Positions 7,795-15,908 of a stretch of DNA of 64,000 nt are shown one piece after another; position 1 is the first letter of the stretch, and the number at the start of each line of letters is the position of its first letter. Below the pieces are notes generated by a model that was not told the DNA's origin, did no database searches, and worked only from the letters and a program-made list of their open reading frames with translations. Source of the DNA: Hymenobacter guriensis (GTDB lineage: Bacteria > Bacteroidota > Bacteroidia > Cytophagales > Hymenobacteraceae); assembly GCF_015773195.1 (NCBI RefSeq), contig NZ_JADWYK010000002.1, positions 62,001-126,000 of the forward strand, in the 5' to 3' direction. A program made the position numbers and the translations under genes.

Positions 7795-9477
7795 CTATTC
7801 CACAACCAATTTAGCACTTCTTGTCTGGCCGTTATCCGTGGTAACGCGCAGTTGGTACAGCCCAGAAGCAAGTCCGGATAAGGACACAGAATAAGGGCCT
7901 GACATACCAGTTACTGCCTGCTTACGAATCAGACTACCACGAGCATCGGAAATCAGTAATTGCCTTTCACCGCCGCGAAGCATGATGGTTGTGCGCTGAC
8001 TAGCCGGGTTGGGGTAGATGGCAAAAACTGCACTGCGGCTGACAGCTTCCGGAGTTTCTACGGAGGTAGTAACTGCCGGAACAGTCAGTTTGGCAATATA
8101 TGAATCGGTCCCGGTGTCACACATGTTGTAGTCGGCAAAGGTTTTTACTTTACCGAAGCTGGCATCTCCCCATATAGTACCGGCCACGTAGATATTGCCC
8201 TTCGTATCTACCGCAATGCCGTGGCCGTAGCTATGATCGTTACCGACCCGGAGGCCAACGGAATGCAAGACGGCCGTAGCATTTCCCTGGCCGTCATAGC
8301 GTACCACAAACACTTGCCCGTTGATGGTATTAAGCTCGTTAGTGCCGAAAACAGCTTTTCCTAAAAAGGCTCCCGTCACAAGAAACCCACCATTATGGTC
8401 GTAGGCCACCCCAGAAGCAGAGTTGTAGCCCGTTTCCGGAGAGCCTGAAGAAGACGTAGGTATATCGTATGACCAGGTTAGAGAACCTTTGGCGTTAAAG
8501 TGTGCCACGTAGAGGTTAGCCTTGGCAGGATTGTAATCGAAATTTTCCCCGCAAACCACTGTATTGCCGCTTTCATCTACCGCTATTGCTCTTACCTGTT
8601 TCATCCGGTCCGGCGTAGCCCGCGCGAATTGGCTCCATACCGGAGTTCCCGCAGCCGTCAGCTTACAGACAAATATATCTTGGTAAGATGAGTAGATGGT
8701 GTCGGAGCCGAAGGTAAGCGAACCGCCACAGTCGCCCGTGATGTAGGCACTGCCTTCCTTATCCAGAGTAAGGCCAGCCACATTCACCATGCTGCTTGCC
8801 CATGAGCCAAAGCTTTTCGCCAAGTTAACCTTTCCGTCCGGTGAGAACCGATAGTAAAATATCCCTCCATCGACGAGGGCTTGTCCGCCGAAGTCGATAG
8901 AGGCCTGAAAATCGCCAGCAACGATTACCTCTCCCTGAGCGTTGGTAGCAATTCCCTTGAGATTTTTGTGGTTCTGGCCGCCGCCCTGTCGCACCCATTG
9001 CTGCACTCCCTGAGTGTTGTATTTGGCCAAATACACATCGGAAGAGGAGGTTTTGAGCGTGGTAGCACCAAGGGTAATATCTCGATTGAAGGTACCCGCA
9101 ACGTATACATTACCGGATAAGTCTACTGCTATATTATTACTGGAGACATACCCCGACCCGTCCAGATTGGTAATCCAGAGAGCTTCACCGTCAGGACTAT
9201 ATTTAGCCAAAAAAATATGCGTGGTTCCCGTACTTGCAGTAAGCTTTACTTTGCCTAGTGTGAGAGTACCTTCAAAGATGCCCGTTGTGTACTGGCTGCC
9301 ATCGGCCCCAATTGCAATGTCTTCGCCCATGCTGTAGGCATCGGTGAGGGTGCGCTGCACACTCGCCCAGGCAGGCCCGGTGGGCGCTTGCTGCGCGGAG
9401 GCAGGGGCGGCGCAGCAGCTGATAGCAACCCCTAAGGCCCAGCGCATGAGTTGTCTCGCGAAAGTAGAAATGGCCAT
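7795..9477 (-). CDS. Secreted beta-propeller-like (SBBP repeat) protein with T9SS type A sorting domain
   Basis: Probable surface or secreted protein of unknown substrate. It has 560 residues with an N-terminal signal (hydrophobic stretch ending ASAQQAP; MRWALG is an alternative start at residue 11). The body repeats a unit with forms such as D..GNVYVAGTF, D..GSAYITGDCGGSLTFGSDT and D..GNIYVAGTIWGDASFG about every 45-55 residues, typical of SBBP repeats. The last 75 residues (FAIYPNPASQRTTIML...GLYQLRVTTDNGQ..KLVVE) are a type A Por secretion sorting domain, cleaved on export. The gene is visibly less GC-rich than mutB next to it. No operon partner is apparent. Confidence 0.88.
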   Translation of the reverse strand: MAISTFARQLMRWALGVAISCCAAPASAQQAPTGPAWASVQRTLTDAYSMGEDIAIGADGSQYTTGIFEGTLTLGKVKLTASTGTTHIFLAKYSPDGEALWITNLDGSGYVSSNNIAVDLSGNVYVAGTFNRDITLGATTLKTSSSDVYLAKYNTQGVQQWVRQGGGQNHKNLKGIATNAQGEVIVAGDFQASIDFGGQALVDGGIFYYRFSPDGKVNLAKSFGSWASSMVNVAGLTLDKEGSAYITGDCGGSLTFGSDTIYSSYQDIFVCKLTAAGTPVWSQFARATPDRMKQVRAIAVDESGNTVVCGENFDYNPAKANLYVAHFNAKGSLTWSYDIPTSSSGSPETGYNSASGVAYDHNGGFLVTGAFLGKAVFGTNELNTINGQVFVVRYDGQGNATAVLHSVGLRVGNDHSYGHGIAVDTKGNIYVAGTIWGDASFGKVKTFADYNMCDTGTDSYIAKLTVPAVTTSVETPEAVSRSAVFAIYPNPASQRTTIMLRGGERQLLISDARGSLIRKQAVTGMSGPYSVSLSGLASGLYQLRVTTDNGQTRSAKLVVE

Positions 9478-9580
9478 CTAGTAGATCAGGAAAGGTGGAA
9501 GGATCAGTACTTCAATATAGACGCATGACCTTGCAGAGCAGCAGCAGGTTGCATTGATTTAAACTTTCTGTGCTTTTCGC

Positions 9581-9640
9581 CTTCCTCCAAGCGGGCCGGC
9601 TATATTTCTAGGGTTTCTGCCAGCCGCCGCCGCGGCAGCT
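9581..9640 (+). repeat. Left copy of an imperfect direct repeat flanking the 9703-10161 gene
   Basis: This segment and 10178-10232 share, in the same order and orientation, CCTTCC, GCGGGCCGGCT, TTTC, TTTCTGCC/CTTCTGCC and GCGGCAGCT. The flanked gene with its promoter is therefore bracketed by two divergent copies of about 55-60 bp. The rest of the 9478-9702 gap shows nothing else apart from the promoter. Confidence 0.7.
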
Positions 9641-9671
9641 TGGTGTACAGGCCAATACAAAGGCACAGGCT

Positions 9672-9679
9672 TACCTTTG
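9672..9679 (+). promoter_or_regulatory. -7 promoter element TACCTTTG
   Basis: TACCTTTG is the commonest -7 form in this window, and it lies 23 nt before the ATG at 9703. A matching -33 TTTG is not obvious. Confidence 0.55.
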
Positions 9680-9702
9680 AGCTAATGAGCAGACGGTAGG
9701 TA

Positions 9703-10161
9703 ATGCAGCCTCACGAACTCTCTTTTCCCCTTTGTATGCGCATCGACGACATCGACCAGGAAGACGCGGACATTGATTGGTTTGCCACCGATGAGGCCGG
9801 GCACGTGTTGCACGTGGCTTCCGGTGGGGGCGTGCTGCCCGAGTCGGTAGCCAGTTCCCAGGAAGATTTGCTGCTGCTGCATCAGTATTTCCTTACCCTG
9901 CCCGAACGGGGCGACGCCGTAGCGGTTGAGCCCGGGTTGCAGGGCAATAGCTCCGTGCGTTATGCCCAGCGCGGGCTATTCTCCTTCAACAAAACGCAAT
10001 TGCACGAGCGCGCCGATGCGCGGTATTACGTGGTAGCCCGGCCCATCATCCCCCTCACGGTTGCCGAGTTGCCACCGCCGCTGGCGGAGCTGTTGCGCCG
10101 CACTCTCCTGCCCGGCAACGTAGTCAGCCTTTCCACCCTTGAGTTAACGGCTATTTCCTGA
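9703..10161 (+). CDS. Hypothetical acidic protein, 152 residues
   Basis: Not recognised. It begins MQPHELSFPLCMRIDDIDQEDADIDWFATDEAGHV and is soluble-looking, with no signal peptide or membrane segment. The N-terminal third is rich in Asp and Glu. The supported start is the ATG just after a TACCTTTG promoter. It stands alone, flanked by imperfect direct repeats (9581-9640 and 10178-10232) and followed by the 21-bp array, which suggests a lineage-specific accessory gene. Length and codon use look like a real gene. Confidence 0.7.
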   Translation: MQPHELSFPLCMRIDDIDQEDADIDWFATDEAGHVLHVASGGGVLPESVASSQEDLLLLHQYFLTLPERGDAVAVEPGLQGNSSVRYAQRGLFSFNKTQLHERADARYYVVARPIIPLTVAELPPPLAELLRRTLLPGNVVSLSTLELTAIS

Positions 10162-10167
10162 AAACTC

Positions 10168-10232
10168 CCCGGCCCGCCCTTCCAGCGGGCCGGCTTCGTT
10201 TCCGAAGCTTCTGCCGGTCGCTGCGGCAGCTG
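10168..10232 (+). repeat. Right copy of the direct repeat, with a terminator-like hairpin
   Basis: CGGCCCGC and GCGGGCCG form a stem around CTTCCA (about 10170-10193), followed by TTCGTTT. The stem overlaps the right repeat copy (10178-10232), so this copy may end transcription of the preceding gene. The left copy lacks the partner arm. Confidence 0.6.
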
Positions 10233-10260
10233 AGCGACGGGGCGGCGGCTGGGGGTTTGC

Positions 10261-10470
10261 TTCTAACTACGCTTACGGCCCTTCTACGCCTTTTTACGCC
10301 GTTTCTACAGGGCCTTACGCCACTTCTACGCCCGTTTACGCCGCTTCTACGTGTCTTTACGTGCCTTCTATGCGGGCTTACGCCGCTTCTATGGGGGTTT
10401 ACGTGCCTTCTACGCAGGCTTACGCCGTTTCTACGGGTCTTTACGCCACTTCTACGGGTCTTTACGCCTC
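10261..10470. repeat. Ten-unit, 21-bp tandem array with TACG every ~10.5 bp
   Basis: Units start at 10261, 10282, 10303, 10324, 10345, 10366, 10387, 10408, 10429 and 10450, every one exactly 21 bp with no indels. The frame is TTCTACG-N4-TTTACGCCNC; the four or five central bases vary freely. TACG (or TATG) recurs at spacings of 10 and 11 bp, matching two helical turns per unit. The array ends in an inverted half-unit (CGTAAAGGC from 10471). A 72-codon frame crosses it with a seven-residue repeat of the type LTPLLRV, but its only start is TTG at 10257 and it looks like a by-product of the period. Together with the repeat copy before it, it fills the 10162-10553 gap. Confidence 0.9.
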
Positions 10471-10553
10471 CGTAAAGGCATGTGGGCTTGACTTTATATC
10501 AGATACTTCCTATTCTTATTTCACGCTTTAACCCTTCACTATTTCAACGCTTT

Positions 10554-11516
10554 ATGGAACACGCAGAACCTATTACCCGCCTCTACACCGGCTCCGATGC
10601 GACCATGCGCCAGCAGATGCGCACCATGCAGGGGCACTACCTCACCGACCAGGCCGCGTTTGCAGCCTTCAACCCCAGTTTTACCGCCGCGTTCGGCACC
10701 AGCTGGGCCGCCGCCCTCGATGCCGCCGATGCCGCCACGCCCGGTGCCGGCCGCGTGGGCGAGCTGAAAGAAGACACCCAGGCCGTAGAGGCTGTGATGG
10801 AAAAGGCCCGCACCCAGGTGCAGGGCCTGTTTTATTTTGTGGAGCAGGCCTACCCCGGCAACAAGGCCCGCCTCGATCAGTACGGCAAAAAGCTCTACGA
10901 AAAAGCCCGCAACAACCACGACAAGATGCGGGAGCTGCTGGAGCTGGCCGCAACCGCCGCCGAGCGCGACAAGGTGGCCCTGGCCGCCAAAGGATTTTCG
11001 GCAGCCAAGCTCACGGCCCTCAAGGCCTTCCCCGACCAGCTCACGCAGGCCAACACCACCCAGGAAATGAAGAAGGGCACCAACGTGGAGGACGGCGACG
11101 GGTTTGTGCAGCTCCAGAATGCGGCCTATGGCTTCGGCCGGCAGGTGAGCGAGGCCGCCAAGGTGGCCTTCGCGGGCGACTACGCCAAGCAGCAGCTCTA
11201 CCGCCTCACCGCGCCCGCCGCGGCCGGCCCCGAAACCCACGAGCTGCCCCTCAAAACCGGCGCCCTCAAAACCCTTTTGCTCGAAACCCTGCTCACGGCC
11301 ACCTCCACCCTGCGCCTGCGGGTACAGGAAGCCGAGGCCAGCGTGAGCGTGCAGCTGGTACTAGCCCCCGATGCGGGCGGGGGCACACCCCTCACCGTCG
11401 CGGGTCCCGAGCCGGTGCTGGTACCCGCCGCCACGCTGGGCACGGGCCAATACCTGCTGGCCAGCCACGCCGCCGGCCCCACTGCCGTGCGGCTGCACGT
11501 GGAGGTAGTGGAGTAG
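10554..11516 (+). CDS. Hypothetical protein with helical N-terminal and beta C-terminal halves
   Basis: Not recognised. ATG at 10554 gives 320 residues starting MEHAEPITRLYTGSDATMRQQM; a longer frame to 10482 would run into the end of the repeat array. Residues 1-215 are Ala/Lys/Glu-rich and probably all helical (for example YFVEQAYPGNKARLDQYGKKLYEKARNNHDKMRELLELA). Residues 230-320 look like a small beta domain with Gly/Pro turns. No signal peptide is seen. It is the only gene between the 21-bp array and the palindrome at 11539. Confidence 0.72.
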   Translation: MEHAEPITRLYTGSDATMRQQMRTMQGHYLTDQAAFAAFNPSFTAAFGTSWAAALDAADAATPGAGRVGELKEDTQAVEAVMEKARTQVQGLFYFVEQAYPGNKARLDQYGKKLYEKARNNHDKMRELLELAATAAERDKVALAAKGFSAAKLTALKAFPDQLTQANTTQEMKKGTNVEDGDGFVQLQNAAYGFGRQVSEAAKVAFAGDYAKQQLYRLTAPAAAGPETHELPLKTGALKTLLLETLLTATSTLRLRVQEAEASVSVQLVLAPDAGGGTPLTVAGPEPVLVPAATLGTGQYLLASHAAGPTAVRLHVEVVE

Positions 11517-11538
11517 CACACCATTGAGCGCCGCCAGC

Positions 11539-11634
11539 ACGTCATGCTGAGCGCAGCCGAAGCATCTCTACCGCTTCGTATGTGGCCTTTTCAACGAAGC
11601 GGCAGAGATGCTTCGGCTGCGCTCAGCATGACGT
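11539..11634. repeat. 41-bp-arm palindrome, CGTCATGCTGAGC family
   Basis: Arms 11539-11579 and 11594-11634 match at 40 of 41 positions around a 14-nt loop. The arm has the same outer frame as the inner arm at 5279-5311 (CGTCATGCTGAGC ... CGAAGCATCTCTACCG), but the bases between differ (GCAGC here, TTGT there). The gap holds no gene. Confidence 0.92.
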
Positions 11635-11688
11635 TCTTTTTTTCTATAGCCCTACCGTCATTGGCTGCGGCGCCGCTTACATTCGCGT

Positions 11689-12831
11689 ATGCAGACACAA
11701 CTACTGGCCGAACCTGCCGCCCCGGCGTTGAGCACCAAGCCGCACTACGCTATTCTGGACGGGCTGCGGGGGGTGGCGGCCCTCACGGTGGTGGCGTTCC
11801 ACCTGTTTGAGGCCCACGCCACCAGCCACCTCGACCAGCGCATCAACCACGGCTACCTGGCCGTGGATTTCTTTTTCCTGCTTTCGGGCTTCGTGATTGG
11901 CTACGCCTACGATGACCGTTGGCAGCAAATGACGCTCAAGGAGTTCTTCAAGGTGCGGCTGATTCGGCTGCAGCCGCTGGTAGTGCTGGGCATGGTGATG
12001 GGCGCCGCGCTGTACTACTTCCAGGATTCGCCGCTGTGGCCCGGTATCAGCGAGGTGCCCGGCTGGCTGGTGCTGGTGGTGATGCTCATTGGCTGCACGC
12101 TGCTGCCCGTGCCGCTGTCGATGGATATCCGGGGCTGGCACGAAATGCACCCGCTCAACGGGCCGGGCTGGTCGCTGTTCTACGAGTACATTGCTAACCT
12201 GCTGTATGCGCTGGGCGTGCGCAAGTTTTCCAATGCGGCGCTGGCCGTGCTGGTGGCCCTCACGGGTGCGGCCCTCATCCACTTCGCCGTCACCAGCCCG
12301 GCCGGCGACGTTATCGGGGGCTGGTCGCTGGATGCCGAGCAGCTGCGGGTGGGCTTCACACGGATGCTGTTTCCGTTTTTTGGCGGGCTGCTGCTGTGCC
12401 GGGTGGCGCGCCTGGGCCGGATACAGAACGCCTTTGGGTGGTGCAGCCTCTTGCTTTTACTGGTGCTGGCCTTCCCCCGCGTGGGCGGCGCCGACCACCT
12501 CTGGCAAAACGGCCTCTACGACTCACTCAGCATCATCCTGGTGTTCCCGCTGATTGTGTGGCTGGGCGCCAGCGGGCAGGTGACGGGCCAGGTATCGGCG
12601 CGGGTGTGCAGGTTCTTCGGCGACATTTCCTACCCGCTCTACATCACCCACTATCCCTTCATCTACACCTATACTGGCTGGGTGAGCACGCACAAGCCCA
12701 GCTGGCAGCAGGCCCTGCCAGTAGCAGTGCTCACCTTCGTATTGGCCGTGGGCTTGGCCTATGCCGCCCTCAAGCTCTACGACGAGCCCGTGCGGCGGTG
12801 GCTGCGCCAGCGGTTCCTGACAGCCCGCTAA
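11689..12831 (+). CDS. Integral membrane acyltransferase (acyltransferase family 3)
   Basis: Likely transfers an acyl group to a surface sugar or other extracytoplasmic acceptor; the acceptor is not identifiable. 380 residues with about ten membrane segments. The N-terminal signature YAILDGLRGVAALTVVAFHLFEAH contains the catalytic-type His, followed by GYLAVDFFFLLSGFVIGYAYDDRW, both hallmarks of the family. Late features include FFGDISYPLYITHYPFIYTY and the basic tail EPVRRWLRQRF. It is a single gene, after the 11539 palindrome and convergent with the Nudix remnant that follows. Confidence 0.93.
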   Translation: MQTQLLAEPAAPALSTKPHYAILDGLRGVAALTVVAFHLFEAHATSHLDQRINHGYLAVDFFFLLSGFVIGYAYDDRWQQMTLKEFFKVRLIRLQPLVVLGMVMGAALYYFQDSPLWPGISEVPGWLVLVVMLIGCTLLPVPLSMDIRGWHEMHPLNGPGWSLFYEYIANLLYALGVRKFSNAALAVLVALTGAALIHFAVTSPAGDVIGGWSLDAEQLRVGFTRMLFPFFGGLLLCRVARLGRIQNAFGWCSLLLLLVLAFPRVGGADHLWQNGLYDSLSIILVFPLIVWLGASGQVTGQVSARVCRFFGDISYPLYITHYPFIYTYTGWVSTHKPSWQQALPVAVLTFVLAVGLAYAALKLYDEPVRRWLRQRFLTAR

Positions 12832-12861
12832 GAAAAAGGCATGCAAACGCTGCCCTAGCAT

Positions 12862-13190
12862 TTATCCCAGCAGGTTGTTCAGTTGCGCGTACTGCAGCAG
12901 CAGGATGGTTTTGGCGTCCTTGATAGCGCCGGTTTGCACCATCTGCAGGGCTTCGGCGAAGGGCAGCTCCAGCACCTCTATGCTTTCCTGGTCGTGCTCC
13001 ACCCCGCCCCCGGCGTGCACCCGCAGCTCCTCGGCATACTCGGCCACGAAGAAGTACAGGATTTCCGTCACCGAGCCCGGCGACATATAGGCCTCCAGCA
13101 CTTTGGTGACGTTGCGCACGCGGTAGCCGGTTTCCTCCTCGGTTTCGCGCCGGATGCCGGCCCCGGCTTTTTGCGGGCTGGTCGGGCAAC
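12862..13190 (-). pseudogene. 5'-truncated Nudix hydrolase (NudK/ADP-ribose pyrophosphatase-like)
   Basis: The frame ending at 12862 encodes the C-terminal half of a Nudix enzyme: IRRETEEETGYRVRNVTKVLEAY, then MSPGSVTEILYFFVAEY...GGGVEHDQESIEVLELPFAEAL and a normal terminus. The second half of the Nudix box is intact (RETEEETG). The part that should precede it, roughly 80-90 residues including the glycine and first glutamate of the box, is absent, and the sequence upstream instead leads straight into the promoter and coding region of the divergent peptidase at 13261. An internal ATG at 13119 would give only 85 residues without the catalytic motif. I read it as a remnant. Confidence 0.75.
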
Positions 13191-13260
13191 GGTTAAGGTT
13201 TCCGGCTGGTCTGCAGAGCAGCGGCCAGTAAGGCCTGTCGTGCTCTTTTCCCTGCCTTCT

Positions 13261-14430
13261 ATGAAACGCTTTTTGCCCCTGCTGCTTGCCTGCCTGGCAG
13301 CTACCCCCAATCCTCCTGCTCCCCTGGCCAAACCCCGGGCCCGCGAGCTGGGAATTCCATTTGAAGGCAAGCCTGGCCCTTACAATGCCATAACCGATGT
13401 GCCGGGAGTGCTGGTAGGCTACAAAACGCTGGTGCGGGGCAAAGGCGCGTTGAAGCCGGGCACAGGGCCGGTGCGCACCGGCGTAACCGTGATTCTACCC
13501 AAGGGCCGCACGGATGCGCCCGTACCCGCCGCCTGGTTTAGCCTCAACGGCGACGGCGAAATGACGGGCCTGCCCTACATCGAGGACTACGGCACCACTG
13601 CCGGCCCCATCGGCATCACCAACACCAACAGCGTGGGCGTGGTGCGCGACGCCATCGGCGCCTGGAATATCAAGCAGTTTTCCAGCGGCGGAACCTTCGA
13701 TTTTTCCTTTGGCCTGCCCGTGGTAGCCGAAACCTTCGATGGCCTGCTCAATGACATCAACGGCCTGCACGTAACCAAGCAGGATGTGTGGGATGCTTTG
13801 GACGACGCCAAAACGGGGCCGGTGGCGGAGGGCAACGTGGGCGGGGGTACGGGCATGTCGCTGTTCCTGTTTAAGGGAGGCAGCGGCACGGCCTCGCGGC
13901 TGGTGTCGGTGGATACGGCCCGCTACGTGGTAGGGGCATTCGTGCAGGGAAACTTTGGCGGCCGCCAGGATCTGCAGGTAGCGGGCGTACCCGTAGGGCG
14001 CGAAATCAAGGACCTGATGCCCGTCATCACCACCAAGCAGAAGGACGGCTCCATTATAGTGGTCATTGCCACCAATGCCCCTTTGCTGCCCTCCCAGCTC
14101 AAGCAGCTGGCCAGGCGCGTCACGATTGGGGTGGCCCGTACCGGCGGGCTGGGCCGCAACAGCTCCGGCGACCTGTTCCTGGCGTTCAGCACGCAAAGCC
14201 CGGCCGGCAATGATAAAGGCACGCTGGAAACCTGGCGCTCAGTGCCCAAGGAACGACTCGACGCCCTGTATCAGGCCACGGCCCAGGCCACCGAAGAAGC
14301 TATTATCAACGCGCTGGTGGCCGCCGAAACTATGGAGGGCATCAATGGCAATACGATTTATGGCCTTCCCGCCAACCGCCTCCAGGAAGTGATGCGCAAG
14401 TACAACCGCCTGGCAGAGCCCGCTAAATGA
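13261..14430 (+). CDS. P1 family peptidase (DmpA/L-aminopeptidase D-Ala-esterase type), exported
   Basis: Self-processing N-terminal nucleophile aminopeptidase. ATG at 13261 gives 389 residues with a signal peptide (MKRFLPLLLACLAATPN). Family signatures are YNAITDVPGVLVGYKTL, GVTVILPKG, SLNGDGEMTG, GPIGITNTNSVGVVRDA, and GNVGGGTGMSLFLFKGGSGTASR. In that last segment the Gly-Ser bond at G207-S208 is the expected autocleavage site, exposing Ser208 as nucleophile. The C-terminus has NALVAAETMEGINGNTIYGLP. The signal peptide suggests action in the periplasm on peptides or D-amino acid amides. The frame is open further upstream to 12883, but that part overlaps the Nudix remnant. Confidence 0.93.
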   Translation: MKRFLPLLLACLAATPNPPAPLAKPRARELGIPFEGKPGPYNAITDVPGVLVGYKTLVRGKGALKPGTGPVRTGVTVILPKGRTDAPVPAAWFSLNGDGEMTGLPYIEDYGTTAGPIGITNTNSVGVVRDAIGAWNIKQFSSGGTFDFSFGLPVVAETFDGLLNDINGLHVTKQDVWDALDDAKTGPVAEGNVGGGTGMSLFLFKGGSGTASRLVSVDTARYVVGAFVQGNFGGRQDLQVAGVPVGREIKDLMPVITTKQKDGSIIVVIATNAPLLPSQLKQLARRVTIGVARTGGLGRNSSGDLFLAFSTQSPAGNDKGTLETWRSVPKERLDALYQATAQATEEAIINALVAAETMEGINGNTIYGLPANRLQEVMRKYNRLAEPAK

Positions 14431-14545
14431 TGGGGAAGCGGGGGTGAGTTGCCGCGAGGTATGCACTGATACGCCCAGCGGCCCGTGACAAAACCCCAAC
14501 TGGCGGGTTGTAGGCAGATAACGTTTCTACCAACCTGCTTTTCTC

Positions 14546-15337
14546 ATGGATTTACAACTCACCGATAAACGCGCCCTGGTCACGGGCTCCACGGCCGGCA
14601 TCGGCCTGGCTATTGCCCGGCAGCTGGCCGCCGAGGGCGCCGAGGTCATTCTCACGGGCCGCACCGAAGCCCGCCTGGAAGCCGCCCGCGCCGCCATTCT
14701 GGCCGAAACGCCCCAAGCCCGTTTGCAGAGCGTGGCCGTCGATTTTGGCTTGGCTGCCGACGTGCAGCGCCTGCTGCAGGCTGTGCCCGCCGTGGATATT
14801 CTCATCAACAACGTGGGCATCTTCGAGCCCAAGCCTTTCACCGAAATTACGGACGAAGACTGGCTGCACTTTTTCGAGGTGAACGTGCTGAGCGGAGTGC
14901 GCCTCTCGCGCCATTACTTCCCGCAGATGCTGGCCCAAAACTGGGGCCGCATCCTGTTCATCTCCAGCGAGTCGGCCATCCAGATTCCGCAGGAAATGAT
15001 TCACTATGGCACCACCAAAACGGCCCAGCTGGCCGTAGCCCGCGGGTTGGCCGAGCTCACGAAGGGCACCAACGTCACGGTAAACTCCGTACTGCCGGGC
15101 CCTACCGCTTCCGAGGGGGTACAGGAGTTTCTGGGCAAGCTGGCAGCCGAAGGGCAAACCCGGGAGCAGGCCGAGCAGGACTTTTTCCAGCACGCCCGCC
15201 CCTCTTCCCTGCTGCAGCGCTTTTCTTCGCCCGAGGAAATTGCCAGCATGGTGGTGTTTTTGAGCAGCCCGCTGGCCTCGGCCACCAACGGCACCGCCGT
15301 GCGCGTGGACGGTGGTACGGTGCGCAGCATCAACTAA
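14546..15337 (+). CDS. SDR family oxidoreductase
   Basis: Classical short-chain dehydrogenase/reductase of 263 residues, cytoplasmic, likely NADP(H)-dependent. The cofactor motif is TGSTAGIG at residues 13-20; NNVG follows the fourth strand; the catalytic set is the serine in FISSESA (about 140) and Y154/K158 in YGTTK. The end, SPLASATNGTAVRVDGGTVRSIN, is typical. The substrate cannot be told from sequence. Single gene with a hairpin (15361-15399) downstream. Confidence 0.93.
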   Translation: MDLQLTDKRALVTGSTAGIGLAIARQLAAEGAEVILTGRTEARLEAARAAILAETPQARLQSVAVDFGLAADVQRLLQAVPAVDILINNVGIFEPKPFTEITDEDWLHFFEVNVLSGVRLSRHYFPQMLAQNWGRILFISSESAIQIPQEMIHYGTTKTAQLAVARGLAELTKGTNVTVNSVLPGPTASEGVQEFLGKLAAEGQTREQAEQDFFQHARPSSLLQRFSSPEEIASMVVFLSSPLASATNGTAVRVDGGTVRSIN

Positions 15338-15360
15338 CCAGCGCGCTACTTTACACAAAG

Positions 15361-15399
15361 CAGCCCCCGCTGCCGCACGTGTTGCGGTAACGGGGGCTG
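15361..15399. terminator. GC-rich hairpin between convergent genes
   Basis: CAGCCCCCG (15361-15369) pairs with CGGGGGCTG (15391-15399). The T-tract is poor, so it may be a weak terminator. Confidence 0.55.
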
Positions 15400-15419
15400 C
15401 GGCGTTTCTGAGGCAAGTG

Positions 15420-15908
15420 CTATTCCGGCAGCACCGACAGGGCGTATTCGTTGCCTTGCTGCAGGGCTAGGTCGCGGGCGGAGAGGCCGCGCACGTCGCG
15501 CAGGGAGGTATCGGCGCCGGCTTCGAGCAGCAGGGGCAGGATGTTGTGGCGGCCAAACAGGGTGGCAAACATGAGGGCCGTGCCGCCATTGCCGTTCTGC
15601 AGGTTCAGGTCGGCGCCGTGCTGGATGAGCAGCCGGGCCACTTCGGGGTAGCCTTTAAAGGAAACGCCCATCAGCGCCGTGTTGCCGGACAGGTCCTGCA
15701 CGTTGGGGTCGGCGCCGTGCTGGAGCAGAAACTCCGTGGCTTCCACCTGCCCATCATAGGAAGCCACGATAAGCGGCGTGAAGCCCTTGCCGTTCTGGAG
15801 GTTGATATCCAGAGGCGACTGGGCAAGCAATTCCCGCAGGTCGGCTACGCTGCCGCGGCGGGCAGCATCAATCAACAGGTCTTCGGGGCGGGCAGAGGAA
15901 AACGTCAT
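15420..15908 (-). CDS. Ankyrin repeat protein
   Basis: Probable protein-protein interaction module in the cytoplasm. ATG at 15908 gives 162 residues beginning MTFSSARPEDLLIDAARRG; an upstream in-frame ATG at 16022 adds a proline-rich stretch that looks untranslated. At least four ankyrin units of about 33 residues are visible: G.TPLIVASYDGQVEATEFLLQHGAD, GNTALMGVSFKGYPEVARLLIQHGAD, GGTALMFATLFGRHNILPLLLEAGAD, and a capping GLSARDLALQQGNEYA. The partner is unknown. Confidence 0.92.
   Translation of the reverse strand: MTFSSARPEDLLIDAARRGSVADLRELLAQSPLDINLQNGKGFTPLIVASYDGQVEATEFLLQHGADPNVQDLSGNTALMGVSFKGYPEVARLLIQHGADLNLQNGNGGTALMFATLFGRHNILPLLLEAGADTSLRDVRGLSARDLALQQGNEYALSVLPE

Noticed and set aside
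10261-10470. CRISPR array
   Set aside because: Units are 21 bp with only 4-5 variable bases; there are no spacers of 25-40 bp, no conserved 24-37-bp repeat and no cas genes.
10257-10475. 72-codon frame across the 21-bp array with a 7-residue repeat
   Set aside because: The only start is TTG, all residues are forced by the DNA period, and the product would be an implausible Leu/Thr/Arg repeat. Treated as non-coding.
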